A model generated the notes under the pieces. That model did no database searches, had not been told where the DNA came from, and was given only the letters and a program-made list of their open reading frames with translations. A stretch of DNA of 64,000 bases, taken from Betaproteobacteria bacterium. Lineage in GTDB: Bacteria > Pseudomonadota > Gammaproteobacteria > Burkholderiales > Usitatibacteraceae. A program made the translations under genes and the position numbers. The stretch covers positions 124,001-188,000 of the forward strand of contig JADJSD010000001.1 of the NCBI GenBank assembly GCA_016711875.1, read 5' to 3'. Positions 38,018-48,257 of the stretch are shown here, piece after piece. How positions within the stretch are numbered: the stretch's first letter is position 1; every line of letters starts with the position of its first letter.

Positions 38018-39355
38018 ATGACCCTCCTTTCGGACCAGACCCAGCTCCACCCCGACAAGCTCGACGCCTACTGGATGCCCTTCACGGCCAACCGCCAGTT
38101 CAAGGCGGCGCCGAGGATGATGGCGAAGGCCGAGGGCATGTACTACTGGACGCCGGAGGGCCGCGAGATCCTCGACGGTTTCTCCGGCCTGTGGTGCTGC
38201 AACGCGGGCCACAACCGCAAGCCCATCGTCGAGGCGATCCAGAAGCAGGCCGCCACGATGGACTACGCGCCCGCCTTCCAGATGGGCCACCCGCTCGCCT
38301 TCGAGCTGGCCGACCGCGTCGCGAAGCTCGCGCCCCCGGGCATGGACAAGGTGTTCTTCTGCAACTCCGGCTCGGAGGCCGTCGATACCGCGCTCAAGAT
38401 CGCGCTCGCCTACCAGCGGGTGAAGGGCGAGGCCTCGCGCACGCGCCTCATCGGCCGCGAGCGCGGCTATCACGGCGTGGGCTTCGGCGGCATCTCGGTG
38501 GGCGGCATGGTCGCCAACCGCAAGATGTTCGGCACCATGCTGGGTGGGGTGGACCACCTGCCGCACACCCACAACCTCGAGCACAACGCCTACTCGAAGG
38601 GCCTGCCCGCGTGGGGCGCGCACCTCGCCGACGAGCTCGAGCGCCTGGTCGCGCTGCACGACGCCTCCACCATCGCCGCGGTGATCGTCGAGCCGATGGC
38701 CGGCTCCACGGGCGTGCTCATGCCGCCGGTCGGGTACCTGAAGCGGCTGCGCGAGATCACGAAGAAGCACGGCATCCTCCTCATCTTCGACGAGGTGATC
38801 ACGGCGTTCGGCCGGCTGGGCGGGGCCACGGCGGCGCAGGTCTACGACGTGCAGCCCGACATGATCACCTTCGCCAAGGGCGTCACCTCCGGCACCGTGC
38901 CCATGGGCGGGGTCATCGCCTCGCGCGAGATCCACGACGCCTTCATGGTCGGCCCGCCGGGCGCCATCGAACTCTTCCACGGCTACACCTACTCGGCCCA
39001 CGTGCTCGCGTGCGCGGCGGGCGTCGCGACCCTGCAGCTCTACGACGACGAAGGGCTCTTCGAGCGCGCCGCGAAGATGGCCCCGGTGCTCGAGCAGGCC
39101 GTGCATTCGCTCAAGGGCACGCGCCACGTGATCGACATCCGCAACTTCGGTCTCGCGGCCGCGGTGGAGCTCGAGCCGCGCGCGGGCGCGCCGGGCGCGA
39201 GGACCTTCGACACCTACCTGGGCTGTTGGGACGACGGCCTCCTCGTGCGCCAGGCCGGCGAGATCATCTGCTTCGCCCCGGCGCTCATCGTCGAGGAATC
39301 GCACATCGCCCGGATGATGGAAACGCTCAAGGCCGTGCTCGGCCGCGTCGCCTAG
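38018..39355 (+). CDS. class III omega-amino acid:pyruvate aminotransferase (beta-alanine type)
   Basis: The 445-residue PLP enzyme begins with LDAYWMPFTANRQFK, the characteristic N-terminus of beta-alanine/omega-amino acid--pyruvate transaminases. Other landmarks: CNSGSEAVDTALKIA (phosphate-binding), LIFDEVITAFGRLG (PLP Asp) and TFAKGVTSG, whose Lys at about residue 287 forms the Schiff base. The likely reaction moves the amino group of beta-alanine or a related omega-amino acid to pyruvate, giving malonate semialdehyde and alanine. The cNMP-binding gene follows 8 bases after the stop, with AGGAG in the gap. Confidence 0.94.
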   Translation: MTLLSDQTQLHPDKLDAYWMPFTANRQFKAAPRMMAKAEGMYYWTPEGREILDGFSGLWCCNAGHNRKPIVEAIQKQAATMDYAPAFQMGHPLAFELADRVAKLAPPGMDKVFFCNSGSEAVDTALKIALAYQRVKGEASRTRLIGRERGYHGVGFGGISVGGMVANRKMFGTMLGGVDHLPHTHNLEHNAYSKGLPAWGAHLADELERLVALHDASTIAAVIVEPMAGSTGVLMPPVGYLKRLREITKKHGILLIFDEVITAFGRLGGATAAQVYDVQPDMITFAKGVTSGTVPMGGVIASREIHDAFMVGPPGAIELFHGYTYSAHVLACAAGVATLQLYDDEGLFERAAKMAPVLEQAVHSLKGTRHVIDIRNFGLAAAVELEPRAGAPGARTFDTYLGCWDDGLLVRQAGEIICFAPALIVEESHIARMMETLKAVLGRVA

Positions 39356-39363
39356 GAGTCGCG

Positions 39364-39721
39364 TTGAACACGCTCGCGCTTTTCCGCAACGAGGCCGACA
39401 CCCGGCAGGCGAAGGCCGGCGAGACCCTCTTCGTCGAAGGCGATGAGGGCCGCATGATGTTCGTGGTCCTCGAGGGCCAGGGTGCGCCTGTCGGTCACCG
39501 GACGCACGGTGGAGAAGGTGGTGAAGGGCGGGGTCTTCGGCGAGATGGCGCTCATCGACGATTCGCCGCGCAGCGCCACCGCCACCGCCGTCACGGACTG
39601 CACGCTGGTGCCCGTCACCGCGCCGCGCTTCCGCTCGCTGGTGAAGGAAAGCCCGGACTTCGCGCTCGAGATCATGCGCCTCATGGCCGCGCGGCTGCGC
39701 AGCATGGACAAGCGCCTCTAG
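39364..39721 (+). CDS. cyclic-nucleotide-binding (CRP-like) domain protein, apparent frameshift
   Basis: TTG 39364, six bases after AGGAG, opens NTLALFRNEADTRQAKAGETLFVEGDEGRMMFVVLEGQ, the first beta strands of a cNMP-binding fold. At 39481-39482 the frame moves: the continuation VRLSVTGRTVEKVVKGGVFGEMALIDDSPRSATATA, with the phosphate-binding cassette FGEMALIDDSPRSA, lies one frame over, consistent with one extra G. The Glu and Arg that hold cyclic nucleotide are both present. Corrected length is ~118 residues with no DNA-binding domain, so it is a stand-alone sensor module. Possible receiver for the cyclases encoded in this window. Confidence 0.78.
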
Positions 39722-39739
39722 GAAGGCGCGCGGCGCGGC

Positions 39740-40878
<1,139 letters not shown>

Positions 40879-40882
<4 letters not shown>

Positions 40883-41775
40883 GGCGAGATCCCGAAGCGG
40901 CGTTTCAGGTCGCGCCAGAGGCCAGCGGCCGATTCCTTCGGCGCGTCCTTGCCGAAGGTGTGGCTCACCGTCATCTGCTCGCCCGGCGCGAGCTCCACCG
41001 AGAATTCGAGCGGCGGCTGGCGTTCGTTCGTGATGCGGATGCGGTGGCGGCCCGGCGGCAGCTCGACCTGCTGCAAGGGCGGCGTGGGCCCGTGCGAGAT
41101 GCCGTCCACCGTGACGAAGCCACGCGGCTTCACGTCGAGGAAGACCATCGCCGGTCGGGGCGGGAAGTACCGCTTGATGGCCTCCCGCCCCGCCACGCCG
41201 AGCACCAGGATGCCGAGCACGCCCGCGAGCGCGTAGGCGGCGAACCGGTTGCGCCGGACGGCGCGGCGGGCGGGGTCGGGGGTGTAGAAGGCGTGCATGC
41301 GCACGCGCGTGTCGGTGAATTCGCCCGCGGGGGCGAGTTCCATCGCGCGGTCGGGGCGGATCGCCTCGAGGGCAGCCGCGAAACCCGACGTGACGAAAAG
41401 CTTGCCCGGCGGTGCGAAGCGCGCAGCGGCCGCGGCGGCGGCGAGGCCGTCACCGAACACCTTGGCGTCGGCGTCGCGGCCCGTCACGGCGAGCGGGCCG
41501 TGATTGAGGCCCACCTGCACGGCCTCCTCGCCGGGCTGGTCGCACAGCTCCTTCGCCAGCTCGTAGGCGCGAAGCGGATCGCCGAAGTGGACGAGCGCGA
41601 CGCCGTCCTCGGCATCGAGCACGAGGCGCTCGCCCGGCGGGATCCGGGCGATGGCGATGCGCACCCGCTCCTCGACGTGCGACTTGAGCGCCGCCTGCTC
41701 CGCCACGCTGCGTCCGTCGAACCGCGCGATGCGCAGGAACGCGACGCTGGCGGCGACCGGCGCGGGCGCTTTCAC
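40879..41775 (-). CDS. cyclase-fold (probably inactive) membrane protein with PEGA domain
   Basis: GTG 41775, just after the ettA stop, gives 298 residues; a longer frame to 41889 overlaps ettA and is rejected. Residues ~10-165 follow the class III cyclase fold (AFLRIARFDGRSVAEQ, DGVALVHFGDPLRAYELA, GLNHGPLAVTGRD, KVFGDGLAAAAAAARF), but the Asn-Ala-Ala-Arg motif is not conserved and the metal sites are poor, so catalysis is doubtful. A TM helix (~188-208) precedes a PEGA-type extracytoplasmic domain (VFLDVKPRGFVTVDG...VELPPGRHRIRI). It lies between ettA and the kinase and overlaps the latter; likely a regulator or substrate of that kinase. Confidence 0.82.
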
Positions 41776-41780
41776 CTCGC

Positions 41781-43445
<1,665 letters not shown>

Positions 43446-43662
43446 GGCGGTGCTTTCGGCGTGAGGAATGCGGAGGGAAGCCCGCTATTTTAACCTATTG
43501 AGATGTCCTTTCCGACCGCGGCCGGCTCCCCGGGGGAACCGGCCGCTCCGTCGTCGAACCCACCGCCGCGCGAGGGCGTCCCCGGCATCGCGGAAGCGGG
43601 CGGCAACCCGAATTTTTCGTGAGGCGGGCCGCGTACAGCCCGCGAAGTTGCCGTTCCTGCCG

Positions 43663-43863
43663 TTACACCATCAACCAGGCGCGGGCACCCGCCCTCGCCT
43701 CGTGCTCGAAACGCGCGCGCCTCGCGGCCGCGCTGCGCCCCTCGGCTGCCCCGGGCACCGCCAACCGGTGCGCGAGCCAGGTCGCGAAGCCCCTCAATCG
43801 CCCGGCCATGCGGGGAGCCCACCGGCCCCGCCACGCTGCCGTCACCACGTAATTCGCCAACAT
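43663..43863 (-). CDS. small basic hypothetical protein
   Basis: The 66-residue ORF has a good ribosome-binding site (AGGGAG, 6 bases before the ATG) and reads NYVVTAAWRGRWAPRMAGRL, followed by an amphipathic Arg/Ala-rich helix. It lies alone in the gap between ettA and queE on the minus strand. I recognise no family, but the RBS and the amphipathic pattern make it more likely real than the overlapping longer frames, which look like GC-rich noise. Confidence 0.45.
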   Translation of the reverse strand: MLANYVVTAAWRGRWAPRMAGRLRGFATWLAHRLAVPGAAEGRSAAARRARFEHEARAGARAWLMV

Positions 43864-43904
43864 CGTCGTCTCCCTGTCGTTCTTTTTCTGGTGCGCAAAT
43901 GCAC

Positions 43905-43936
43905 GAAGCCCGGAGGTTTTCAGGTCTCCGGGCTTC
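43905..43936 (-). terminator. strong hairpin downstream of the 40-residue ORF
   Basis: A perfect 11-base stem (GAAGCCCGGAG / CTCCGGGCTTC) with a 10-base loop begins 33 bases after the 43969 stop on the minus strand. Beyond the hairpin in that direction the transcript reads CGTGCATTTGCGCACC, so there is no long U-tract. It could end the small transcript or partly insulate the 43863 gene. It has no gene to terminate on the plus strand. Confidence 0.55.
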
Positions 43937-43968
43937 GCGAGGGATTCTTCGCTGACGATGCGGCGTTG

Positions 43969-44091
43969 CTACCCGATCGTTCTCCCGGAGACGGTCACGT
44001 CCGTATCGGACGGCATGCCGACGACCAGCCAAAAGGCGGTCGCGCACGGCAGTCGGCCGACGGATCGATGAATGAAGGTTTGGGCTTTCAT
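43969..44091 (-). CDS. possible 40-residue small protein
   Basis: ATG 44091 with GAGAG shortly upstream opens a 40-residue frame beginning MKAQTFIHRSVGRLPCATAF, with a short hydrophobic stretch (CATAFWLVVGM) in the middle. It stops just before the hairpin at 43905-43936, which fits a short independent transcript. No family recognised. It may instead be a regulatory leader or non-coding RNA; length alone does not allow a firm call. Confidence 0.3.
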   Translation of the reverse strand: MKAQTFIHRSVGRLPCATAFWLVVGMPSDTDVTVSGRTIG

Positions 44092-44145
44092 GTCTCTCGG
44101 TAAATCTCTCTGTGGGTTGCTACGGTTCGGATGCTGCCATGCAGC

Positions 44146-44179
44146 AAATTCCGGCGTCAAGGGGGCGTGCCCGGAATTT
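44146..44179. promoter_or_regulatory. inverted repeat in the divergent region upstream of queE
   Basis: AAATTCCGG (44146-44154) and CCGGAATTT (44171-44179) are perfect 9-base arms separated by 16 bases, 66-99 bases before the queE start and 55 bases before the small minus-strand ORF. The spacing could suit a looped RNA or a dimeric operator. It does not resemble a preQ1 riboswitch that I can recognise. Confidence 0.35.
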
Positions 44180-44244
44180 CGTGACGAAGCCTGTTCGTGT
44201 TGCAAATCCGGTACGCCGCCCATTTCGCCGATAATGGGCGATCC

Positions 44245-44877
44245 ATGTACACGGTGAAGGAACTCTTCCACACGCTGCAAGGCGAGGGCGCCCAGTCCGG
44301 GAGCGCCGCGGTGTTCCTGCGCTTCGCCGGCTGCAACCTGTGGTCCGGGCGCGAGGCGGACCGGGCGAATGCCCTGTGCAAGTTCTGCGACACGGACTTC
44401 ATCGGCACGGACGGTCCGGGCGGTGGCCGGTTCGAGACACCCGCCTCCCTCGCGCGCGCCGTCGCCGCAGCCTGGCCCGCGACGGGCTCGCGCGACCGCC
44501 TCGTCGTGTGCACCGGCGGCGAGCCGCTCCTGCAACTGGACGACATCCTCATCGACGCGCTGCACGTCATGGGCTTTCGCGTCGCGGTCGAGACCAACGG
44601 GACGATCGCGGCTCCCGCGGGGCTCGACTGGATCTGCGTGAGCCCGAAATCGACCGCGCCCCTCGCCCAGGAAACCGGCGACGAACTCAAGCTCGTGTAC
44701 CCTCAGGCCGACGCGCCTCCCGAACGCTTCGCCGCGCTCGGTTTCCGGCACTTCTTCCTGCAACCGATGGACGGGCCGCATCGCGAAGCCGCGACCGCAT
44801 CCGCCGTCGCCTACTGCAAGGCGCACCCGCAGTGGCGCCTTTCGATCCAGACCCACAAGTTGATCGGTATCCCCTGA
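44245..44877 (+). CDS. queE: 7-carboxy-7-deazaguanine synthase QueE
   Basis: 210 residues. The radical-SAM cluster motif is Cys30-X14-Cys45-X2-Cys48, the expanded loop known from Burkholderia QueE rather than the usual CX3CX2C. Other markers: LQGEGAQSG near the N-terminus, CDTDFIGTDG after the cluster, VCTGGEPLLQ (SAM binding) and FFLQPMDGP. It converts 6-carboxytetrahydropterin to 7-carboxy-7-deazaguanine in queuosine biosynthesis. queD starts 4 bases after the stop, so the order is the reverse of the pathway. The rest of the pathway (queC, queF, tgt) is not in the window. Confidence 0.96.
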   Translation: MYTVKELFHTLQGEGAQSGSAAVFLRFAGCNLWSGREADRANALCKFCDTDFIGTDGPGGGRFETPASLARAVAAAWPATGSRDRLVVCTGGEPLLQLDDILIDALHVMGFRVAVETNGTIAAPAGLDWICVSPKSTAPLAQETGDELKLVYPQADAPPERFAALGFRHFFLQPMDGPHREAATASAVAYCKAHPQWRLSIQTHKLIGIP

Positions 44878-44881
44878 CCCC

Positions 44882-45244
44882 ATGCAGATCTCGTATCGCT
44901 TCGGCTTCGACGCCGCGCACCACTTCCCCGAGTACCCCGCGGGCCACGCGTACCATGGCGTTCACGGCCACTCCTTCCAGGCGGAGGTGGCGATCCGCGG
45001 CACGCCCGACCCGGCCACCGGCTTCATCGAGGACCTGGGCCAGGTCGAGCGCGCCTGCCTGGAGGCCCGTACCCAACTGGATCACAAGATGCTCAACGAG
45101 ATCGACGGGCTCGCCAAGCCCAGCCTCGAGAACCTGTGCCTGTGGCTGTGGAAGCGGCTCGCGCCGGCCTTCCCCGCGCTCGCCCACGTGACCGTCCGCC
45201 GCGATTCGTGCGGCCAGGCCTGCACCTACGAAGGGCCGGGCTGA
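44882..45244 (+). CDS. queD: QueD-like 6-carboxytetrahydropterin synthase lacking the usual active-site Cys
   Basis: 120 residues. Zinc ligands are visible as AAHHF (His13/14) and VHGHSF (His28, His30); QLDHKMLNEI provides the family's Asp-His pair. At the place where E. coli QueD has catalytic Cys27 (GHKCGRLHGH), this protein has GHAYHGVHGH, Tyr24. Two cysteines instead sit at the C-terminus (DSCGQACTYEG, Cys110 and Cys114). It is directly after queE, which supports a queuosine role, but the chemistry may use a different nucleophile. It overlaps nothing; the GNAT gene starts 2 bases on. Confidence 0.9.
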   Translation: MQISYRFGFDAAHHFPEYPAGHAYHGVHGHSFQAEVAIRGTPDPATGFIEDLGQVERACLEARTQLDHKMLNEIDGLAKPSLENLCLWLWKRLAPAFPALAHVTVRRDSCGQACTYEGPG

Positions 45245-45245
45245 C

Positions 45246-45716
45246 ATGGAGGACTTCTTCCGCATCCGTCCCGCCAAGGCCGCCGACGCCGAGGGCGCGC
45301 GATTCGTCGTCTTTCCCATCCTCGAAAGCTACGCACTCGAACCCGAACCCGAGGGCGCCGACGCCGACCTCTACGATCTCGACGGCGCGTACCTGAAGGC
45401 GGGGGGCGCCTTCTGGGTCGTCGAGGACGATCGCGGCGAGATCGTCGGCACCTGCGGCCTGAAGCCCATGGCCAACGGCTCCGTCGAGTTGCGCAAGATG
45501 TACCTCATGCCCCACGCGCGCGGGCAGGGCTTGGGCAAGAAGCTGCTGAAGACGGCCATTGCCAAGGCGAAGGCGCTCGGCTTCAAGCGCCTGGAGCTCG
45601 AGACGGCCACGCAGCTTCGCGAGGCCATCGCGCTCTACGAGAGCTTCGGGTTCGTCCGGCGCGAAGGCTGCGTCGAGACGAGCCGCTGCGACCAGGCCTA
45701 CCAGCTCGACCTGTAG
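45246..45716 (+). CDS. GNAT-family N-acetyltransferase
   Basis: 156 residues with a canonical GNAT core: IRPAKAADAEGARFVVF, VEDDRGEIVGTCGL (beta4), LRKMYLMPHARGQGLGKKLL (motif A with the acetyl-CoA pyrophosphate loop RGQGLGK) and LYESFGFVRREG (motif B). Substrate is unknown. It is the third gene of the queE-queD-GNAT-rtcB-MFS unit, 1 base after queD and 2 bases before rtcB. Its position hints at modification of a nucleotide, RNA-related protein or small amine, but only by association. Confidence 0.93.
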   Translation: MEDFFRIRPAKAADAEGARFVVFPILESYALEPEPEGADADLYDLDGAYLKAGGAFWVVEDDRGEIVGTCGLKPMANGSVELRKMYLMPHARGQGLGKKLLKTAIAKAKALGFKRLELETATQLREAIALYESFGFVRREGCVETSRCDQAYQLDL

Positions 45717-45718
45717 CC

Positions 45719-46918
45719 ATGCCCATCGCGGCGAGGCTCACGAAGGGCCGCGTTCCCGTCCTCGCGTGGACGGACGACCTCGAGCCGCAGGCCCGCAAGC
45801 AGCTCGAGAATGTCGCGAACCTGCCGATCGTCCACGGCCACGTGGCGGCCCTGCCGGACGTGCACGCCGGCATCGGCGCGACGGTGGGCAGCGTGATCCC
45901 GACCCGGGGCGCCATCATTCCCGCGGCCGTGGGCGTGGACATCGGCTGCGGCATGAACGCGGTGCGGCTCACGATCACGGCGGAGGACCTGCCCGCGAAC
46001 CTCGGCCGCATCCGCTCGGCCATCGAGGCGGCGGTGCCGGTGGGCTTCGACCAGCATGGCGAATGCCCCGTGCACGACGCGAACGCCCTGCGCGTTCTCG
46101 CGGAGCGGCTCGGCGCGGTGGCCGGAAAGCACCCGGGCCTGGCGAAGATGCAGAAGAAGATCGACGAGACGTGGACGTTGCAGATCGGGTCCCTAGGCGG
46201 CGGCAACCACTTCATCGAGCTGTGCCTCGACGAAGCCGGACGCGTGTGGGTCATGCTGCACTCGGGCTCGCGCGGCATCGGCAACGTGATGGGCCGCTAC
46301 TTCATCGAACGCGCGCGCCGCGAGGCCGAGCGGCTGGACCGGCGACTTCCTGACCGCGACCTCGCCTGGTTCGACGAAGGCACGGCGCTCTTCGACGACT
46401 ACGTCGAGGCCGTGGGCTGGGCGCAGGACTACGCGATGGCCAATCGCCGCGAGATGATGCGGCTCGTCGTGGAGTCCCTGCGAAAGCACCTGCCGTCCTT
46501 CTCGCTGGCCGACGAGGCGATCAACTGCCATCACAATTACGTCGCGCGCGAGACGCATCTCGGCGAAAGCCTTTTCATCACGCGCAAGGGCGCCATCCGC
46601 GCCGGCGACGGCGAGCTCGGCATCATCCCCGGCAGCATGGGCGCGCGCTCCTTCATCGTGTGCGGCAAGGGTGACCCGCAGTCCTTCTGCTCCTGCGCCC
46701 ACGGCGCGGGGCGGCGGATGAGCCGCACGGAAGCGAAGCGCCGCTTCTCTCGGGAGGACCTCGAGCGGCAAACGGTCGGGGTGGAATGCCGCAAGGACGG
46801 CGGCGTGATCGACGAGATCCCGGGCGCCTACAAGGACATCGACGAGGTCATGGCGAGGCAGGACGACCTCGTGGACATCGTGCACACCCTGAAACAGGTG
46901 CTCTGCGTGAAGGGCTGA
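45719..46918 (+). CDS. rtcB: RtcB-type RNA-splicing ligase
   Basis: 399 residues. Landmarks: LPDVHAGIGATVGSVIPT, AVGVDIGCGMNAVRL with the metal-binding Asp/Cys, SLGGGNHFIEL, HSGSRGIGNVM, CHHNYVARETH and SFCSCAHGAGRRMSRTEAK, whose His is the guanylylation site. It joins 2',3'-cyclic phosphate and 5'-OH RNA ends using GTP and Mn. There is no RtcA or archease beside it; it sits instead in the queuosine operon, 2 bases after the GNAT gene. The stop overlaps the probable CTG start of the MFS gene. Confidence 0.96.
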   Translation: MPIAARLTKGRVPVLAWTDDLEPQARKQLENVANLPIVHGHVAALPDVHAGIGATVGSVIPTRGAIIPAAVGVDIGCGMNAVRLTITAEDLPANLGRIRSAIEAAVPVGFDQHGECPVHDANALRVLAERLGAVAGKHPGLAKMQKKIDETWTLQIGSLGGGNHFIELCLDEAGRVWVMLHSGSRGIGNVMGRYFIERARREAERLDRRLPDRDLAWFDEGTALFDDYVEAVGWAQDYAMANRREMMRLVVESLRKHLPSFSLADEAINCHHNYVARETHLGESLFITRKGAIRAGDGELGIIPGSMGARSFIVCGKGDPQSFCSCAHGAGRRMSRTEAKRRFSREDLERQTVGVECRKDGGVIDEIPGAYKDIDEVMARQDDLVDIVHTLKQVLCVKG

Positions 46919-48066
46919 CGCTGAACGCCACGATCGTCCTCCTCTCGCTCGCGGCGTTCGCGAGCGCCGCCGCGATGCGCGTCTGCGACGCCCTGCTGCC
47001 ACGCCTGGCAGGCACGTACGGCGTGGGGCTCGCCTCGGCCGCCGACGTCATCACGGTGTTCGCCGTCGCCTACGGGGCGTGCCAGGTCGTGTTCGGCCCG
47101 CTCGGGGACCGCTACGGCAAGCTGCGCGTGATCACCGGCGCATGCCTCGCCGCGAGCGTGGCCAACCTCGCCTGCGCGCTCGCACCCGGCTTTCCCTCGC
47201 TCCTCGTCGCGCGCGTCCTGGCCGGCGCCGCGTGCGCCTGCATCATCCCGCTCAGCATGGCGTGGATCGGCGACACGACGCCGTACGAGTCGCGCCAGGG
47301 CGTGCTCGCACGCTACCTCCTCGGGCAGATCTTCGGCATGACCTCGGGCAGCGTGGCCGGCGGATTCGCGGCGGAATCGGGGTGGTGGCAATGGCCCTTC
47401 GTCGCGGTGGCCGGGGCGTTCCTCGTCGTCGCCTGGCTGCTCGGCCGCGCCGCGCGGGACGACCGGGGTTCGCGCCGCGACGGCGGCCACCTGTTCGCGG
47501 ACATCGGCAAGGTGCTCGCCGTGCCCTGGGCGCGCGTGGTGATCCTCACCGTCTTCGCCGAGGGCGCGGCGATGTCGGGCGGACTCGCGTTCGTGGCGAG
47601 CCACCTGCACCTCGAGCGCGGCGCGAGCCTCGCCCTCGCGGGCGTGGTCTTCACGGGCTACGGTCTCGGGGGCGTCGCCTTCGCGCTTCTGGCCGGGCGC
47701 GCCGCGCGAAGGCTCGGCGAGGTGCGGCTCGCGACCATCGGCACCGCGGCGATCTCGCTGTCGATCGCGATCGTGGCGTTCGTGCCGTCCCTCGCCGCCG
47801 CGGGTTTCGGCTGCTTCGGCGCGGGGCTCGGCTTCTACATGCTGCACAACACGCTGCAGACCAACGCGACGCAGATGGCGCCGGAGCGACGCGGCGCCGC
47901 CGTCGCGCTCTTCGCCTCGCTCTTCTTCATCGGGCAGTCGATCGGCGTCGCGCTCACCGCGCAGCTGGTGGAGCGGGCGGGGACGTCGTGGGGCATCGCG
48001 GCATCGGCGGCCGCGATCGTGCCCGTGGGCATGGCGTTCGCGATCCTGCGCGCGCGCCGGGGCTAG
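46915..48066 (+). CDS. MFS transporter, probable non-standard start
   Basis: The frame carries a 12-helix MFS protein beginning LTLNATIVLLSLAAFASAAA, with motif A GPLGDRYGKLRV and MLHNTLQTNATQMAP later. No ATG, GTG or TTG precedes TM1 after the rtcB stop; a CTG at 46915 overlaps that stop (CTGA) and a second CTG is at 46921. The first ATG (46975) lies inside TM1. Length from 46915 is 383 residues. Either a CTG start or a start shared through coupling with rtcB is needed. Substrate unknown; terminal gene of the que/rtcB unit. Confidence 0.85.
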   Translation: MTLNATIVLLSLAAFASAAAMRVCDALLPRLAGTYGVGLASAADVITVFAVAYGACQVVFGPLGDRYGKLRVITGACLAASVANLACALAPGFPSLLVARVLAGAACACIIPLSMAWIGDTTPYESRQGVLARYLLGQIFGMTSGSVAGGFAAESGWWQWPFVAVAGAFLVVAWLLGRAARDDRGSRRDGGHLFADIGKVLAVPWARVVILTVFAEGAAMSGGLAFVASHLHLERGASLALAGVVFTGYGLGGVAFALLAGRAARRLGEVRLATIGTAAISLSIAIVAFVPSLAAAGFGCFGAGLGFYMLHNTLQTNATQMAPERRGAAVALFASLFFIGQSIGVALTAQLVERAGTSWGIAASAAAIVPVGMAFAILRARRG

Positions 48067-48257
48067 TCGCGCCCGTCGGGGAGCCGCCGGGCTTCGCGAC
48101 GATGGGGGGAAGTACGTTGTACCCGAGAAAAGTCCTGGAATTCATGGCGCCCTCCCGATCGACGATGCGATGGGATCCAGTCTGAGCGGAATGCTTCGAA
48201 CGCGGCCGGCCGAAAAGCGGGGAGAAGGCCCCCGATTTCCGCGTTTCGGAGGCTGCG

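Noticed and set aside
44092..44244. preQ1 riboswitch upstream of queE
   Set aside because: The inverted repeat has a 16-base loop and lacks the short pseudoknot pattern and A-rich tail of preQ1 aptamers.
48067..48145. Possible small minus-strand ORF from ATG 48145 (GGGAGGG upstream)
   Set aside because: After about 30 codons it runs antisense into the MFS gene and becomes Pro/Ala/Arg noise. The ribosome site is good, so it is recorded, but support is too thin.
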